Assembly: GCF_018531465.1 (NCBI RefSeq)
Contig: NZ_JAHDTF010000016.1
Span: 62,001-126,000 of the forward strand
Source: Sphaerisporangium fuscum
GTDB taxonomy: Bacteria > Actinomycetota > Actinomycetes > Streptosporangiales > Streptosporangiaceae
Length of the DNA stretch: 64,000 nucleotides
Direction of reading: 5' to 3'
Positions within the stretch are counted from its first letter, which is position 1, and every line of letters begins with the position of its first letter. Of this stretch, positions 8,129 to 16,952 are shown in pieces. The notes under the pieces were generated by a model. It was not told the DNA's origin. It ran no database searches and was given only the letters and a program-made list of their open reading frames with translations. The translations under genes were made by a program, and so were the position numbers.

Positions 8129-9103
8129 TCAGAGCGCCGCGACGGCGTGGTTGCGGAACGTGTGGCGGTAGGCCAGCGGCGCCACCCCGACCGTGGCGTG
8201 CAGGTGCTGGCGCAGCGACACCGCCGTGCCGAAACCCGACCGGGCGGCCACCTGGTCGACCGTCAGGTCGGTGGTCTCCAGCAGGTGGCGGGCCCGCTCG
8301 ACGCGCTGCAACGTCAGCCACCGCGCGGGGCTCAGCCCCGTCTCCTCCTTGAACCGCCGGGTGAAGGTGCGCACGCTCATGCGGGCGTGCCGGGCCTGGG
8401 CGGCGAGGTCGAGCGGCTGGTCGAGCCGTTCGAGCATCCACGCCCTGGTGGGGGCGGTGCCGGCGTCGCCGGGCTCGGGGAGCGGGCGCTCGATGAACTG
8501 CGCCTGGCCGCCCTCGCGCCAGGGCGGGGTCACGCAGCGCCGGGCCGCGCGGTTGGCCACCTCGCTGCCGTGGTCACGCCGGACGACGTGCAGGCACACG
8601 TCGATGCCGGCGGCGACACCCGCGGAGGTCAGCAGGTCGCCGTCGTCGATGAACAGCACGTCGGGGTCGAGGAGCACCTTGGGGTACAGCGAGCGGAACA
8701 GCGCGGCGTTCCTCCAGTGCGTCGTCGCGGGGCGCCCGTCGAGCAGGCCCGCGGCGGCCAGGACGAACGCCCCCGTGCAGATCGACATCATGCGGGAGCG
8801 CCCGGCGGCGTCCCGCAGGGCCTCGCGCAGCTCGCCGTCGATCGTGCCGTCCACCAGGGGCGACCCGCCGTGGATCCCGGCCACCAGGACCGTGTCGGCC
8901 GTGGCCAGGACCGACAGGTCGTGGTCGGGCACCACGGTGTAGCCGCCGGAGCCGCGCACCGGACGGCCGCCGGGACTGCAGGTGACCACCTCGTACAGCT
9001 TGCGGCCCTCGGAGTCCTCGGCGATCCAGAACACCTGGCCGGGGATCCCGAGGTCGAGCGTGGCGAAGTCGTCGAGCGCGACGACCGCGATGCGATGGAC
9101 CAT
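8129..9103 (-). CDS. GlxA-family transcriptional regulator (DJ-1/PfpI + AraC HTH)
   Basis: A 324-residue regulator. Residues 1-190 form a DJ-1/PfpI-like class I glutamine-amidotransferase fold (MVHRIAVVALDDF..., SICTGAFVLAAAGLLDGRPATTHW) that senses an unknown ligand. The C-terminal 100 residues form an AraC-type double helix-turn-helix (MSVRTFTRRFKEETGLSP, DQVAARSGFGTAVSLRQHL). The ATG at 9103 is chosen because the DJ-1 domain starts there; the reading frame remains open upstream only as a shadow of other genes. It is divergent from the MFS transporter at 9164 across 60 bp, so it probably regulates that gene and itself. Confidence 0.9.
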   Translation of the reverse strand: MVHRIAVVALDDFATLDLGIPGQVFWIAEDSEGRKLYEVVTCSPGGRPVRGSGGYTVVPDHDLSVLATADTVLVAGIHGGSPLVDGTIDGELREALRDAAGRSRMMSICTGAFVLAAAGLLDGRPATTHWRNAALFRSLYPKVLLDPDVLFIDDGDLLTSAGVAAGIDVCLHVVRRDHGSEVANRAARRCVTPPWREGGQAQFIERPLPEPGDAGTAPTRAWMLERLDQPLDLAAQARHARMSVRTFTRRFKEETGLSPARWLTLQRVERARHLLETTDLTVDQVAARSGFGTAVSLRQHLHATVGVAPLAYRHTFRNHAVAAL

Positions 9104-9163
9104 GGCCCGATTCTTACACATATTGGCCATCCGGCCACTCGTGGCGGATGACCGGAGCCGTCC

Positions 9164-10525
9164 ATGATTACGCGCATGAGTGAGACGTCTGACGTTGCGC
9201 GGAGGCGCCTGCCGCACCGGGCCTGGCTCGTGGCGGGAGTCGCCCTGGTGGCGATCGTCGGGGCGGCGGGCTTCCGGGCCACCCCGGGGGTCATGATCAC
9301 CCCGCTGGAGGAGGAGTTCGGCTGGACGCGCGGGACGATCTCCCTCGCCGTGTCGGTCAACCTGGTGCTGTACGGCCTCACCGCGCCCTTCGCGGCGGCC
9401 CTGATGGACCGGCTCGGCATGCGCCGCGTGGTGGCCGTCGCGCTGCTGCTGGTGTCCCTGGGCAGCGGGCTGACGGTGTTCATGACGGCCAGCTGGCAGC
9501 TCGTCGCGTGCTGGGGCGTGCTGGTCGGGCTCGGCACCGGGTCGATGGCCCTGGTCTTCGTCGCGACCGTGACCGACCGGTGGTTCGTCCGGCACCGGGG
9601 CGTGGTCACCGGTGTGCTGACCGCGGGCGGCGCCGCGGGACAACTGGTCTTCCTGCCGGTGCTCGCCTGGATCGCCGAGGGGCCCGGCTGGCGTACGGCC
9701 GCGCTGGTCGTCGCCGCGGCGGCCCTGGCCGTCGTCCCCCTGGTGTGGTTCTTCCTGCGCGACCGGCCCGAGGACGTCGGCCTCACCGCCCTCGGCGCCA
9801 CCGCGGACTCCGCTCCGGCCCGCCCGGCTCCCGCGGCATCCGGGGGAGGGGCGGCGGCACGGGCGGTCAGGGTGCTGGCGTCGGCGGCGCGCACGCGGTC
9901 GTTCTGGTTCCTCGCCGGCGGCTTCGCCATCTGCGGGGCCAGCACCAACGGCCTCGTCGGCACCCACTTCATCCCCGCCGCCCACGACCACGGGATGCCG
10001 GAGACCGTCGCGGCGGGCCTGCTCGCCCTCATCGGCATCTTCGACATCACCGGGACGATCTTCTCCGGCTGGCTCAGCGACCGGGTGGACCCGAGGGTCC
10101 TGCTGGGCGCCTACTACGGGCTGCGTGGCGCCTCGCTGCTGGTGCTGCCCTCGCTGTTCGCGGCGACCACCCAGCCCAGCATGCTGATCTTCATCATCTT
10201 CTACGGGCTCGACTGGGTCGCCACCGTGCCGCCCACCGTGGCGCTCTGCCGCAGGATCTACGGCCCGGACGGGGCCGTGGTGTTCGGCTGGGTGTTCGGC
10301 TCCCACCAGGTCGGCGCGGCCATCGCGGCCGTCGCGGCGGGCGTGACCCGCGACCACCTCGGCCACTACGACGCCGCCTGGTACGGGGCCGGCGCGCTGT
10401 GCGCGCTCGCCGCGATCATGTCGCTGCGCGTGAGCCGCGGCCGCGGCGCCACCGCGGAACCGGAGCCCGTCCCCGCGGCCGTGGCCGCCGACGGAGGCGG
10501 CGCGGCGGCTCGCGCGCGGGCCTGA
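9164..10525 (+). CDS. MFS transporter
   Basis: A 453-residue integral membrane protein with about 12 predicted membrane segments in two blocks separated by a cytoplasmic Pro/Ala-rich loop near residues 205-235. The loop after segment 2 (MDRLGMRRVV) and the TPLEEEFGW motif near the N terminus resemble the monocarboxylate/oxalate-formate (OFA) branch of the major facilitator family. The ATG has GGAG 6 bp upstream. It is divergent from the GlxA-type regulator, its likely controller. The substrate cannot be told from sequence; a small carboxylate is an inference from the family. Confidence 0.87.
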   Translation: MITRMSETSDVARRRLPHRAWLVAGVALVAIVGAAGFRATPGVMITPLEEEFGWTRGTISLAVSVNLVLYGLTAPFAAALMDRLGMRRVVAVALLLVSLGSGLTVFMTASWQLVACWGVLVGLGTGSMALVFVATVTDRWFVRHRGVVTGVLTAGGAAGQLVFLPVLAWIAEGPGWRTAALVVAAAALAVVPLVWFFLRDRPEDVGLTALGATADSAPARPAPAASGGGAAARAVRVLASAARTRSFWFLAGGFAICGASTNGLVGTHFIPAAHDHGMPETVAAGLLALIGIFDITGTIFSGWLSDRVDPRVLLGAYYGLRGASLLVLPSLFAATTQPSMLIFIIFYGLDWVATVPPTVALCRRIYGPDGAVVFGWVFGSHQVGAAIAAVAAGVTRDHLGHYDAAWYGAGALCALAAIMSLRVSRGRGATAEPEPVPAAVAADGGGAAARARA

Positions 10526-10538
10526 GATCCTTGGGTGC

Positions 10539-11246
10539 GTGAACCGGCCAGACCAAAGAGTGCTCCCCCTAGTCGTACGAATCGAGCGGGCCACACCTCC
10601 CGAGCGCACCGACGCGCTGGAGGCGGCCGCGCTCGCCGTGCTCACCTTGCTGACCGACGGGCGTTCGACCGGCGGCGAGTGGGCCGAGGCCGTGCAGGCC
10701 TGGGAGACCATCGGCATCCGCAAGGTCGTGCGCCGGGCCAGGGGCGCCGAGTGGCGGCGGGTGCAGGAACTGCCCGGCATCACGGTCACCGTCCGGTCGG
10801 CGGAGGTCCGCGTGCACCCGCCGATCCCGCTCGACGCCTGGCCGAAGGAGCTCTCCCGGCTGCAGGTGTCGGGCACGGACCTGCCCGACTCCGCGCCGCC
10901 GGACCCGCCCGGGCCGGACGCCGCCGTGCTGTGGCTCAACCCCGCGCTCGGCATGTCGGCCGGCAAGGCCATGGCCCAGGCGGGGCACGCGGCGCAGCTC
11001 GCCTGGTGGGGCACCGACGAGCACGCCCGCGCCAGGTGGGTCGCCGAAGGGCTGCCGGTCGCGGTCCGAGCGGCGGATCCGCGCCGCTGGGCGGCGCTCG
11101 TCGACAGCGGGCTTCCCGTCGTGCGCGACGCGGGGTTCACCGAGGTCGAGCCGGGCAGCCGTACGGTCGTCGCCGACGCGCCGTGGCTGCGCGCCGGAGG
11201 CCACCGGCCGGCGGCCTGGGGTCCTCTCCGCAACCCCGCGAACTGA
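10539..11246 (+). CDS. PTH2-family peptidyl-tRNA hydrolase-like protein
   Basis: A 235-residue protein. Residues 125-225 carry the PTH2 signature: VLWLNPALGMSAGKAMAQAGHAAQ (the GK..AQ..HA motif), then VRDAGFTEVEPGSRTVVA, matching the D-AG-T-PGS-TV motif of archaeal and eukaryotic Pth2. Such enzymes cleave peptidyl-tRNA. The N-terminal 110 residues are an extra domain absent from short Pth2 proteins. A separate bacterial-type Pth is expected elsewhere in the genome, so the role may be accessory. It follows the MFS gene by 13 bp. Confidence 0.75.
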   Translation: MNRPDQRVLPLVVRIERATPPERTDALEAAALAVLTLLTDGRSTGGEWAEAVQAWETIGIRKVVRRARGAEWRRVQELPGITVTVRSAEVRVHPPIPLDAWPKELSRLQVSGTDLPDSAPPDPPGPDAAVLWLNPALGMSAGKAMAQAGHAAQLAWWGTDEHARARWVAEGLPVAVRAADPRRWAALVDSGLPVVRDAGFTEVEPGSRTVVADAPWLRAGGHRPAAWGPLRNPAN

Positions 11247-11331
11247 ACGAACGCCGCCGGTGCCCGTCCGCCCGCCAGGCCTACTGTCAGGGCGTTGACC
11301 GCGAGTGAAACCCCTGGTCAGTACGGCACTC

Positions 11332-11354
11332 GTTCCCGAAGTGTGATCGGGAAC
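11332..11354. repeat. Inverted repeat between pth2-like gene and membrane-protein gene
   Basis: Perfect 8-bp arms GTTCCCGA and TCGGGAAC with a 7-bp spacer. It lies about 38 bp before the start of the next gene and upstream of its TACGCT box, so it may be an operator; no T-run follows, which argues against a terminator. Confidence 0.5.
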
Positions 11355-11391
11355 ACCGGCGGCGCCGGGGGTTTTGCCGTACGCTCCGAGC

Positions 11392-12669
11392 GTGTCAAAT
11401 GGGGTGGATGGGGATTACGGGACTAAGGCCGTCCCATCGTATGTAATGGCAGAAGCCGAAACGGCGCCACTGCCCAAGATCTCGATCGAGGAGCCTCCGC
11501 CCTCTCCTCCGCCCGCCAAGCGTTCCAGGCTCGCCAGGCTAGGCGACCTGCCGATGCGGGTCATCTACCGCAGCCTCACCGCCGGCGTCGCGGTGCTCGT
11601 CGTGGCGGCCGCCGCGGTCGTCTTCTTCGTGACGGGCGGCTGGAACGGCAGGCCCGCCTCGACGGTGGCCGCTCCGCCGCCCGCCGACCCCTCCGCGTCC
11701 GCCGCCGGCGCGCCGGGCTCCACGTCCTCCCCGCTGCCCGCGTCCGTCCCCGGCTCCCCGTCCGCTTCCGTCGCCGCCACGGCCTCGGGTCCGGTGGCGG
11801 CGACGGTGTCCGCCGAGGCCGTGCCACCCGCCTCCGCGCCCGCCTCGCCCGTCCCCACGCCGGCTCCGGATTCGGCCACGGCCTCGCCTGCCGCGTCGTC
11901 CTCCGGGGCCGCTCCGGTGTCGGCCGGCGACGCCGCCTCACCGGCTCCGTCCGGTTCGGCGGTCTCTTCGGCCTCTCCGATCCCGTCGGCTTCGGCCGCC
12001 TCTTCGGGGGCCCCGGACGTCTCGGGAACGCCGGTCGCTTCGGGGTCACCGGTTCCTTCGGGTTCGCCGACGGCCACCGCCTCTCCCTCCGCCGGGGCCG
12101 GCAGGAGCGCCCTCGCCGCGGCACAGGCGGACCCCCGGCTGCCGAAGCCGCCCCGGAAGGCGCACAGGCTCGCGAACTTCCCCGGGGCCGGCGCGCCGAC
12201 CAAGGGACAAGTGAAGGACCGCCGCTCCGGAATCAGCTTCGCCCGGTTCGTCAAGGCGTGGAAGCTCGTGGGGTCCTCGCCGTTCGCGACCCGGCGGGCG
12301 CTGCCCGCCCCCAAGGGCGTGAAGTACCGGGGCATGCTCGCCTCCTGCCCCGTGCCGATCGCGGTCCAGGACGATCTGAAGGACACCGCGTTCCTCGCCG
12401 CGCGCTGGACCCTGAACTACCACCCCGCGGGCTCCAGGATCACCTGGACGGCCTCCCAGCCGATCAAGGCGGGCAAGAGCAAGGGCTGGCTGCTCGGCTA
12501 CCGGGTGCACTACAAGGCCGGAGGGAAGAAGCGCTTCTCCCTCGCCGCCGTCGCGCTCGTCCAGGTGCACAAGGAAAAGCCCGCCCTGGTGTTCGTCACG
12601 ATCCCCGACACCCAGAAGAAGCGCTGGGCCGACATCAACACCGTGATGTCCAGCCTCCGCGCCCTGTGA
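11392..12669 (+). CDS. Membrane-anchored Ala/Ser/Pro-rich protein with conserved extracytoplasmic domain
   Basis: About 425 residues: a short cytoplasmic N terminus, one membrane segment (GVAVLVVAAAAVVFFVTG), a low-complexity Ala/Ser/Pro linker of roughly 180 residues with SGSPVPSGSP-type repeats, and a folded C-terminal domain of about 145 residues ending PDTQKKRWADINTVMSSLRAL. That domain is related to the C-terminal domain of the protein at 47632-49779 (SGISFARF/SGITIAKL, DINTVMSSLR/DINTIFSSIR). The start is uncertain: the GTG at 11392 is 8 bp after TACGCT, consistent with a leaderless message; TTG at 11374 and ATG at 11446 are in frame. No catalytic motif was recognised. A cell-surface or cell-wall role is likely. 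Confidence 0.72.
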   Translation: MSNGVDGDYGTKAVPSYVMAEAETAPLPKISIEEPPPSPPPAKRSRLARLGDLPMRVIYRSLTAGVAVLVVAAAAVVFFVTGGWNGRPASTVAAPPPADPSASAAGAPGSTSSPLPASVPGSPSASVAATASGPVAATVSAEAVPPASAPASPVPTPAPDSATASPAASSSGAAPVSAGDAASPAPSGSAVSSASPIPSASAASSGAPDVSGTPVASGSPVPSGSPTATASPSAGAGRSALAAAQADPRLPKPPRKAHRLANFPGAGAPTKGQVKDRRSGISFARFVKAWKLVGSSPFATRRALPAPKGVKYRGMLASCPVPIAVQDDLKDTAFLAARWTLNYHPAGSRITWTASQPIKAGKSKGWLLGYRVHYKAGGKKRFSLAAVALVQVHKEKPALVFVTIPDTQKKRWADINTVMSSLRAL

Positions 12670-12801
12670 CCGGCCTTGTCCGGACGGCGCTTCGCGGGGA
12701 ACCGGTGGGAAGCGCCGGAGCGGGGCAGGGGCTTTGCGGGGAATCCGTCGGGAGAGTCCGGTAGGCGCGTCCGTCCTCAGGGTCCCCTAGGCTCGTGAGA
12801 C

Positions 12802-13404
12802 GTGACCGAGATCGTTCTTGCCTCCGCCTCGCCCGCGCGGCTCGCGCTCCTGAGCAGTGCCGGCCTCGACCCCAAGGTCATCGTCAGCAACTTCGACGAG
12901 GACAGCGTGACCGCCGCCACCCCCGCCGAGCTCTGCCTCACCCTGGCCCGCGCCAAGGCGTCGGTGGTCGCCGAGGGCCTGTCCGGGGCGCTGGTCATCG
13001 GGTGCGACTCCGTTCTCGAGCTCGACGGCGTCGCGTACGGCAAGCCGCGCTCGCCGGAGGAGGCCGTGGAGCGCTGGCGGTCGATGCGCGGCCGCACGGG
13101 CCGGCTGCTCACCGGGCACTGCGTCATCGACACGGCCGGCGGCGCGCAAGTGGCCGAGGTCGCCGCCACGGTGGTGCGGTTCGGCACGCCGTCCGACGAA
13201 GAGATCGACGCGTACGTCGCCACCACCGAGCCGCTGCGCGTGGCGGGAGCCTTCACCCTCGACGGCCACGGCGGCTGGTTCGTCGACGGCATCGACGGCG
13301 ACCACGGGAACGTGCTCGGGATCTCGCTGCCCCTGCTCCGGCGCCTCTTCGCGGAGCTGGGCGTGTCCGTGACATCCCTGTGGAAACCAGGAACTGTCAG
13401 CTGA
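12802..13404 (+). CDS. maf: Maf-family nucleoside triphosphate pyrophosphatase
   Basis: A 200-residue cytoplasmic enzyme of the Maf/YhdE family, which hydrolyses non-canonical or modified NTPs (dTTP/UTP, m7GTP) to monophosphates. The N-terminal LASASPARLALLSSAGL loop and the GCDSVLELDGVAYGKP motif, with the conserved Asp of the metal site, are present, as is a GxLLTGHCV segment. A TAGGCT box lies 9 bp before the GTG start, again suggesting a leaderless message. Length matches the family (about 190-200). It is followed 40 bp later by the EI24 membrane protein gene. Confidence 0.9.
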   Translation: MTEIVLASASPARLALLSSAGLDPKVIVSNFDEDSVTAATPAELCLTLARAKASVVAEGLSGALVIGCDSVLELDGVAYGKPRSPEEAVERWRSMRGRTGRLLTGHCVIDTAGGAQVAEVAATVVRFGTPSDEEIDAYVATTEPLRVAGAFTLDGHGGWFVDGIDGDHGNVLGISLPLLRRLFAELGVSVTSLWKPGTVS

Positions 13405-13444
13405 TCTTTCGACGAGCCGGACGTGAGGCGTTAGCCTGCCGGGC

Positions 13445-14236
13445 ATGAACAGCATGCGGCGCGCGGTCGGTGGTTTCGCCGACGGCATCCGGTACGTCTT
13501 CAAGGGGCTCGGCTGGGTCGCGCGGAACCCGCGTCAGTGGCTGTTCGGGCTCGTACCGGCGCTCATCGCGCTGGTGGTCTACGTGGTGGCGCTGGTGCTG
13601 CTCGGGACGTACGCGGGCGATCTGGCCGCCTGGGCCACGCCGTTCGCGGACGGGTGGAGCGCGGGCGCGCGCGGGACGGTGCGGGTCCTGCTGGCGATCG
13701 TGGTGTTCGCGCTCGGTCTGGTGCTCGCCGTGGTCACGTTCACGGCCGCGTCGCTGGCGATCGGCGAGCCGTTCTACGAGAAGCTGTCGGAGCGGGTGGA
13801 GGACGATCTCGGCGGCCTGGTGAAGGTGACGGACCCGCCGATGTGGCGTTCCATCCTCCGCTCGATACGCGACAGTTTGATCACGCTCGGGTACGTGCTG
13901 ATGTTCAGTGTCCCGCTGTTCGTCCTGGGGTTCGTGCCGGTGATCGGGCAGACCGTTGTCCCGGTGATCGGTGCGCTCGTGTCCGGATTTTTCCTGACAG
14001 TGGAGCTGACGGCGCTGGCCATGGAACGGCGCGGCCTCGGGCGCAAGGAACGCTTCGCCGTCCTGCGCGCGGACAAGGGGCCCGCACTGGGCTTCGGAGT
14101 GCTGCTCTTCCTCATCTTCCTCGTCCCCTTCGGCGCCGTCATCGCCATGCCCGGCGCCGTGGCCGGAGCGGCCATGATGGTCCGCCAGAGACTCCTCCCC
14201 CACGCCCCCCAGCCCCCTGACGCCCGCTCCGCCTGA
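13445..14236 (+). CDS. EI24-domain (CysZ-like) membrane protein
   Basis: A 263-residue protein with four to five membrane segments and a short N-terminal amphipathic region (GFADGIRYVFKGLGWVARNPRQW), the typical layout of EI24/CysZ-like proteins in actinobacteria. The motif GEPFYEKLSERVEDDL lies in the central loop. CysZ proteins transport sulfate, but for the actinobacterial EI24 proteins the function is not established. The start is the ATG 40 bp after the maf stop; both genes are on the same strand and may be co-transcribed. Confidence 0.82.
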   Translation: MNSMRRAVGGFADGIRYVFKGLGWVARNPRQWLFGLVPALIALVVYVVALVLLGTYAGDLAAWATPFADGWSAGARGTVRVLLAIVVFALGLVLAVVTFTAASLAIGEPFYEKLSERVEDDLGGLVKVTDPPMWRSILRSIRDSLITLGYVLMFSVPLFVLGFVPVIGQTVVPVIGALVSGFFLTVELTALAMERRGLGRKERFAVLRADKGPALGFGVLLFLIFLVPFGAVIAMPGAVAGAAMMVRQRLLPHAPQPPDARSA

Positions 14237-14350
14237 CCGGGAGGCCGGACTCAGCTGAACGGGACGGCCCGGCGGCGCGTCGTCTCTTGGACCACTCCGG
14301 GGCCCGCCGGTGCTCCACACGGGTGCGTGCCGACGGTGCGACCTGGAGGG

Positions 14351-14441
14351 GGCGAATCGGACGGCCGCTCAGGGAGTGGAATCAATGGGCCGACCGGAGG
14401 TGGCGAATACGGCGGCCGCTCAGGGGTATCGATGGGCCGAC
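14351..14441. repeat. Two-copy 51-bp direct repeat in a 362-bp gap
   Basis: The gap 14237-14598 has no supported gene. It contains two imperfect direct copies, starting at 14351 and 14402, that share GGCGAAT, CGGCCGCTCAGGG and ATGGGCCGACC blocks. The rest of the gap shows nothing recognisable; promoter signals for the DUF4192 gene must lie at its right end. Confidence 0.7.
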
Positions 14442-14598
14442 CTGACCTCGATTCGGGTGCCGATCGCCTTGGCAGGCCGGCCAGGGCCTGAATCTTTTCC
14501 ACAGCGCGAGGCATGCGTCCCGCTTTGCCCGCTCGGATATCCACAGGACCGCCGTCCGGCGCGATGCGATCCCGCTGAATCGGCGAGGCTCTGGGGCC

Positions 14599-15681
14599 AT
14601 GACGCCGACACCGATCCTCCTCACCTGCCCCGACGACATTCTCGGGGCCGTGCCCTATCTCCTGGGCTTCCACCCCGCCGACAGCCTCATCGTCATCGCC
14701 TTCTCCGGCAGAGGCGTGCGCGGGAGCCTCCGCCTCACCACGCGATGGGACCTGCCGGCCCTGCCCGGCGCGTTCGACCAGCTCGTGCCGCTGCTCCACC
14801 GAGAGCGGGTGACCCACACCATACTGGCCGGGTTCGGCGTGGGGCCGCTGGTGACACCGGCGGTCGACGAGGTGATGAGGCTCCTCGCCGATGGAGGCAT
14901 CGAGGTGATCGAGGCTCTCCGGGCCGAGGGGCCCCGTTACTGGTCCTACACCTGCACCCGTGTCGAATGCTGCCCGCCGGAGGGCCGGCCGTACGACCCG
15001 GTTGCCGGGCACGTCGCGGCCCAGGCGACGGTCGAGGGCCTGGTCGCGCTGCCCGGTCGCGAGAGCTTGGAGCGGTCGGTCGCCCCGGCCGGGGGCAGGG
15101 CCCGGGCCGGGATGCGCGAGGCCACCTCGACGGCCGTCGCCGAAGTGCGGTCGAGGCTGATCGGCAGCCCGGACCTGGCTCTCTTTCCCCGGGAGTTCGT
15201 CGCCGAAGGGCTCGCGCGGGTGCGCCGCTCGATCGAGAGGTTCGGGGCGGATGGCCGACTGGCCGATCAGGAGGCGGCCCGGCTCGGCATCGACCTCTCG
15301 GTCGTCCGCATACGAGACGAGGCATGGACTCTGATGGACGACCACACGCAGGACGTCCACATCGGTCTATGGGCCGACCTCACCCGCAGACTGGAGCCGG
15401 CGTTCGTGCCGCCCGCCGCGTCGCTGCTGGGGGCCGCCGCCTGGCGCCGCGGCGACTGCGCGCTGGCGGGCATCGCGGTCGAGCGGGCCCTGGCGATCGA
15501 CTCGTCCTACTCCATGGCCAATCTCCTCGCCCAGGGCCTCCAACTGCTGGTCAGCCCCGAGGTCCTGCGCACCCGCATGCCCACACCCGAGGAGCTCGAC
15601 TCGGGCATGGGGCCGCCGCGCATGGAGTGGCTCCACCCGATGTTGATCCTCCTTGAGGACCACGCCGTGCTGAGCCTATGA
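14599..15681 (+). CDS. DUF4192 family protein
   Basis: A 360-residue protein matching the actinobacterial DUF4192 pattern: the N-terminal LLTCPDDILGAVPYLLGFHPADSLIVIAF block, a central region, and the C-terminal LLGAAAWRRGDCALAGIAVERALAIDSSYSMANLLAQGL segment that is diagnostic for the family. It is predicted cytoplasmic, with no membrane segment. Function is unknown. It stands alone, with a repeat-bearing gap upstream and a convergent small gene 93 bp downstream. Confidence 0.85.
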   Translation: MTPTPILLTCPDDILGAVPYLLGFHPADSLIVIAFSGRGVRGSLRLTTRWDLPALPGAFDQLVPLLHRERVTHTILAGFGVGPLVTPAVDEVMRLLADGGIEVIEALRAEGPRYWSYTCTRVECCPPEGRPYDPVAGHVAAQATVEGLVALPGRESLERSVAPAGGRARAGMREATSTAVAEVRSRLIGSPDLALFPREFVAEGLARVRRSIERFGADGRLADQEAARLGIDLSVVRIRDEAWTLMDDHTQDVHIGLWADLTRRLEPAFVPPAASLLGAAAWRRGDCALAGIAVERALAIDSSYSMANLLAQGLQLLVSPEVLRTRMPTPEELDSGMGPPRMEWLHPMLILLEDHAVLSL

Positions 15682-15774
15682 CGACCCGCCTTCGCCGGTC
15701 ACCCATACGGCCTGGTAATCGAAATAGCGCTCAATGTCCGAATAGCCGGAATGGCGGGAGCGTGTGGGGGAGGT

Positions 15775-16116
15775 TCAGTCCTGCGGGTTGTTGCGGCGGC
15801 GCTCGTTGTAAGCGCGCATCCTGCCCGGATAGCCGGTCAGCTGGACGTCGTAGACGGGAAGAGCGAGGTTTCTGGCCACCTTGATGATGACGGCGGGAGA
15901 GCCGACTCTGCGGCGGGTCCACTCGCCGTCATGGGCCACCGCCACCGCGGTGGTGTCCGTGGCGAAGGTCTCGGGCTCGACGTAGAACTCGACGCCGCGC
16001 CGAGACTTGGCGAAGGCGATCAACGCCTCGATGTCGCCGTCGTTGGCCTCCCGATCGAACTTCGCGATCTTCGGGCCACGCAGGCGACGAATTCCATAGC
16101 GATCACGCCATCCCAT
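15775..16116 (-). CDS. Conserved small hypothetical protein
   Basis: A 113-residue soluble, charged protein. It begins MGWRDRYGIRRLRGPKIA and contains GVEFYVEPETFATDTTAVAVAHDGEWTRR and a basic C terminus (RMRAYNERRRNNPQD). The composition, third-position GC and start region look like a real actinobacterial gene rather than a shadow. I do not recognise a named domain. The ATG lies 145 bp from the divergent DUF1707 gene. Confidence 0.65.
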   Translation of the reverse strand: MGWRDRYGIRRLRGPKIAKFDREANDGDIEALIAFAKSRRGVEFYVEPETFATDTTAVAVAHDGEWTRRRVGSPAVIIKVARNLALPVYDVQLTGYPGRMRAYNERRRNNPQD

Positions 16117-16261
16117 ATTCCTTGTATACCTGGCCCGACCGACAAATGGGGGCCTCCGGGCTACATCGGGGTCGTGTCGGGGTTGTTCCGGATAGACCTA
16201 CCTTGTTGGTCTCGCCAAAGATGAAGGAGAGGACTCATTTCGAGGAAAGGTACGGCCACCA

Positions 16262-16870
16262 ATGGCAGGGGTAGTGAGACCATCGGCGACACCGTCCACC
16301 GGAGGGTGGGGGCCCGTGCCTCATCCTCAGCTTCGCGTGACCGACCACGACCGTGATCAAGTGGTCGAGCACGTCACCGCGGCGTACGCGGAAGGCCGGC
16401 TCAGTAAGGACGAGTTCGACGAACGTCTCCACCTCGCGATGACCGCACGAACGCACGCCGACCTGGCGCCGATCGTGCGCGACCTGCACCCGATGCGACC
16501 GGTGCCGCACGTCCCGCAGCCGCCGCTCGCGATGGGCGCTCCCTACGCGCCGGCCCTGACGGGTAGCGACCGGCTGGGCGCCGTCGCGGCGCACGTGCTG
16601 CCGCTCTGCGGCCTGTCCATCATCGGTCCGTTGATCATGCTGCTGACCGCGGGGAGGACGTCGCCGTACGTGCGTCACCACGCGGTGGAGTCGCTCAACT
16701 TCCACCTGACCCTGCTCGGAGCCACCATCGCGCTGCCGTTCACCATCATCGGGGTCGCCCTGATCCCGTTCCTGTGGATCGCGGCCTTCGTACTGGGCAT
16801 CGTCGGCGCGGCGGCCGCCCTCGGAGAGGGACGGTTCCGCTATCCGCTGACGATCCGCCTGGTCAAGTAG
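16262..16870 (+). CDS. DUF1707 and DUF4870 domain membrane protein
   Basis: A 202-residue protein. Residues 22-75 match the actinobacterial DUF1707 (SHOCT-like) motif: LRVTDHDRDQVVEHVTAAYAEGRLSKDEFDERLHLAMTARTHADL. Residues 100-200 form a DUF4870-type block with three to four membrane segments (AHVLPLCGL, VRHHAVESLNFHLT, FTIIGVALIPFLWIAAFVLGIVGAAAALGEG). DUF1707 proteins are small membrane or membrane-associated proteins of unknown function. The ATG is preceded by AGGAAAGG at a somewhat long spacing of 14 bp, so a later GTG start cannot be excluded. Confidence 0.83.
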   Translation: MAGVVRPSATPSTGGWGPVPHPQLRVTDHDRDQVVEHVTAAYAEGRLSKDEFDERLHLAMTARTHADLAPIVRDLHPMRPVPHVPQPPLAMGAPYAPALTGSDRLGAVAAHVLPLCGLSIIGPLIMLLTAGRTSPYVRHHAVESLNFHLTLLGATIALPFTIIGVALIPFLWIAAFVLGIVGAAAALGEGRFRYPLTIRLVK

Positions 16871-16952
16871 CCCTCCGCCGTTCCCATGAGCCGTGGCAGG
16901 GGGATGGTCTCGGCCTTGGCGAGGGGTGTTCATGAGGGGGGCGAAGAAACGA

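Noticed and set aside
8129..11233. A 1034-codon minus-strand frame extending the GlxA-type regulator upstream
   Set aside because: The extra N-terminal part is antisense to the MFS and pth2-like genes and is low complexity; the family start is at 9103.
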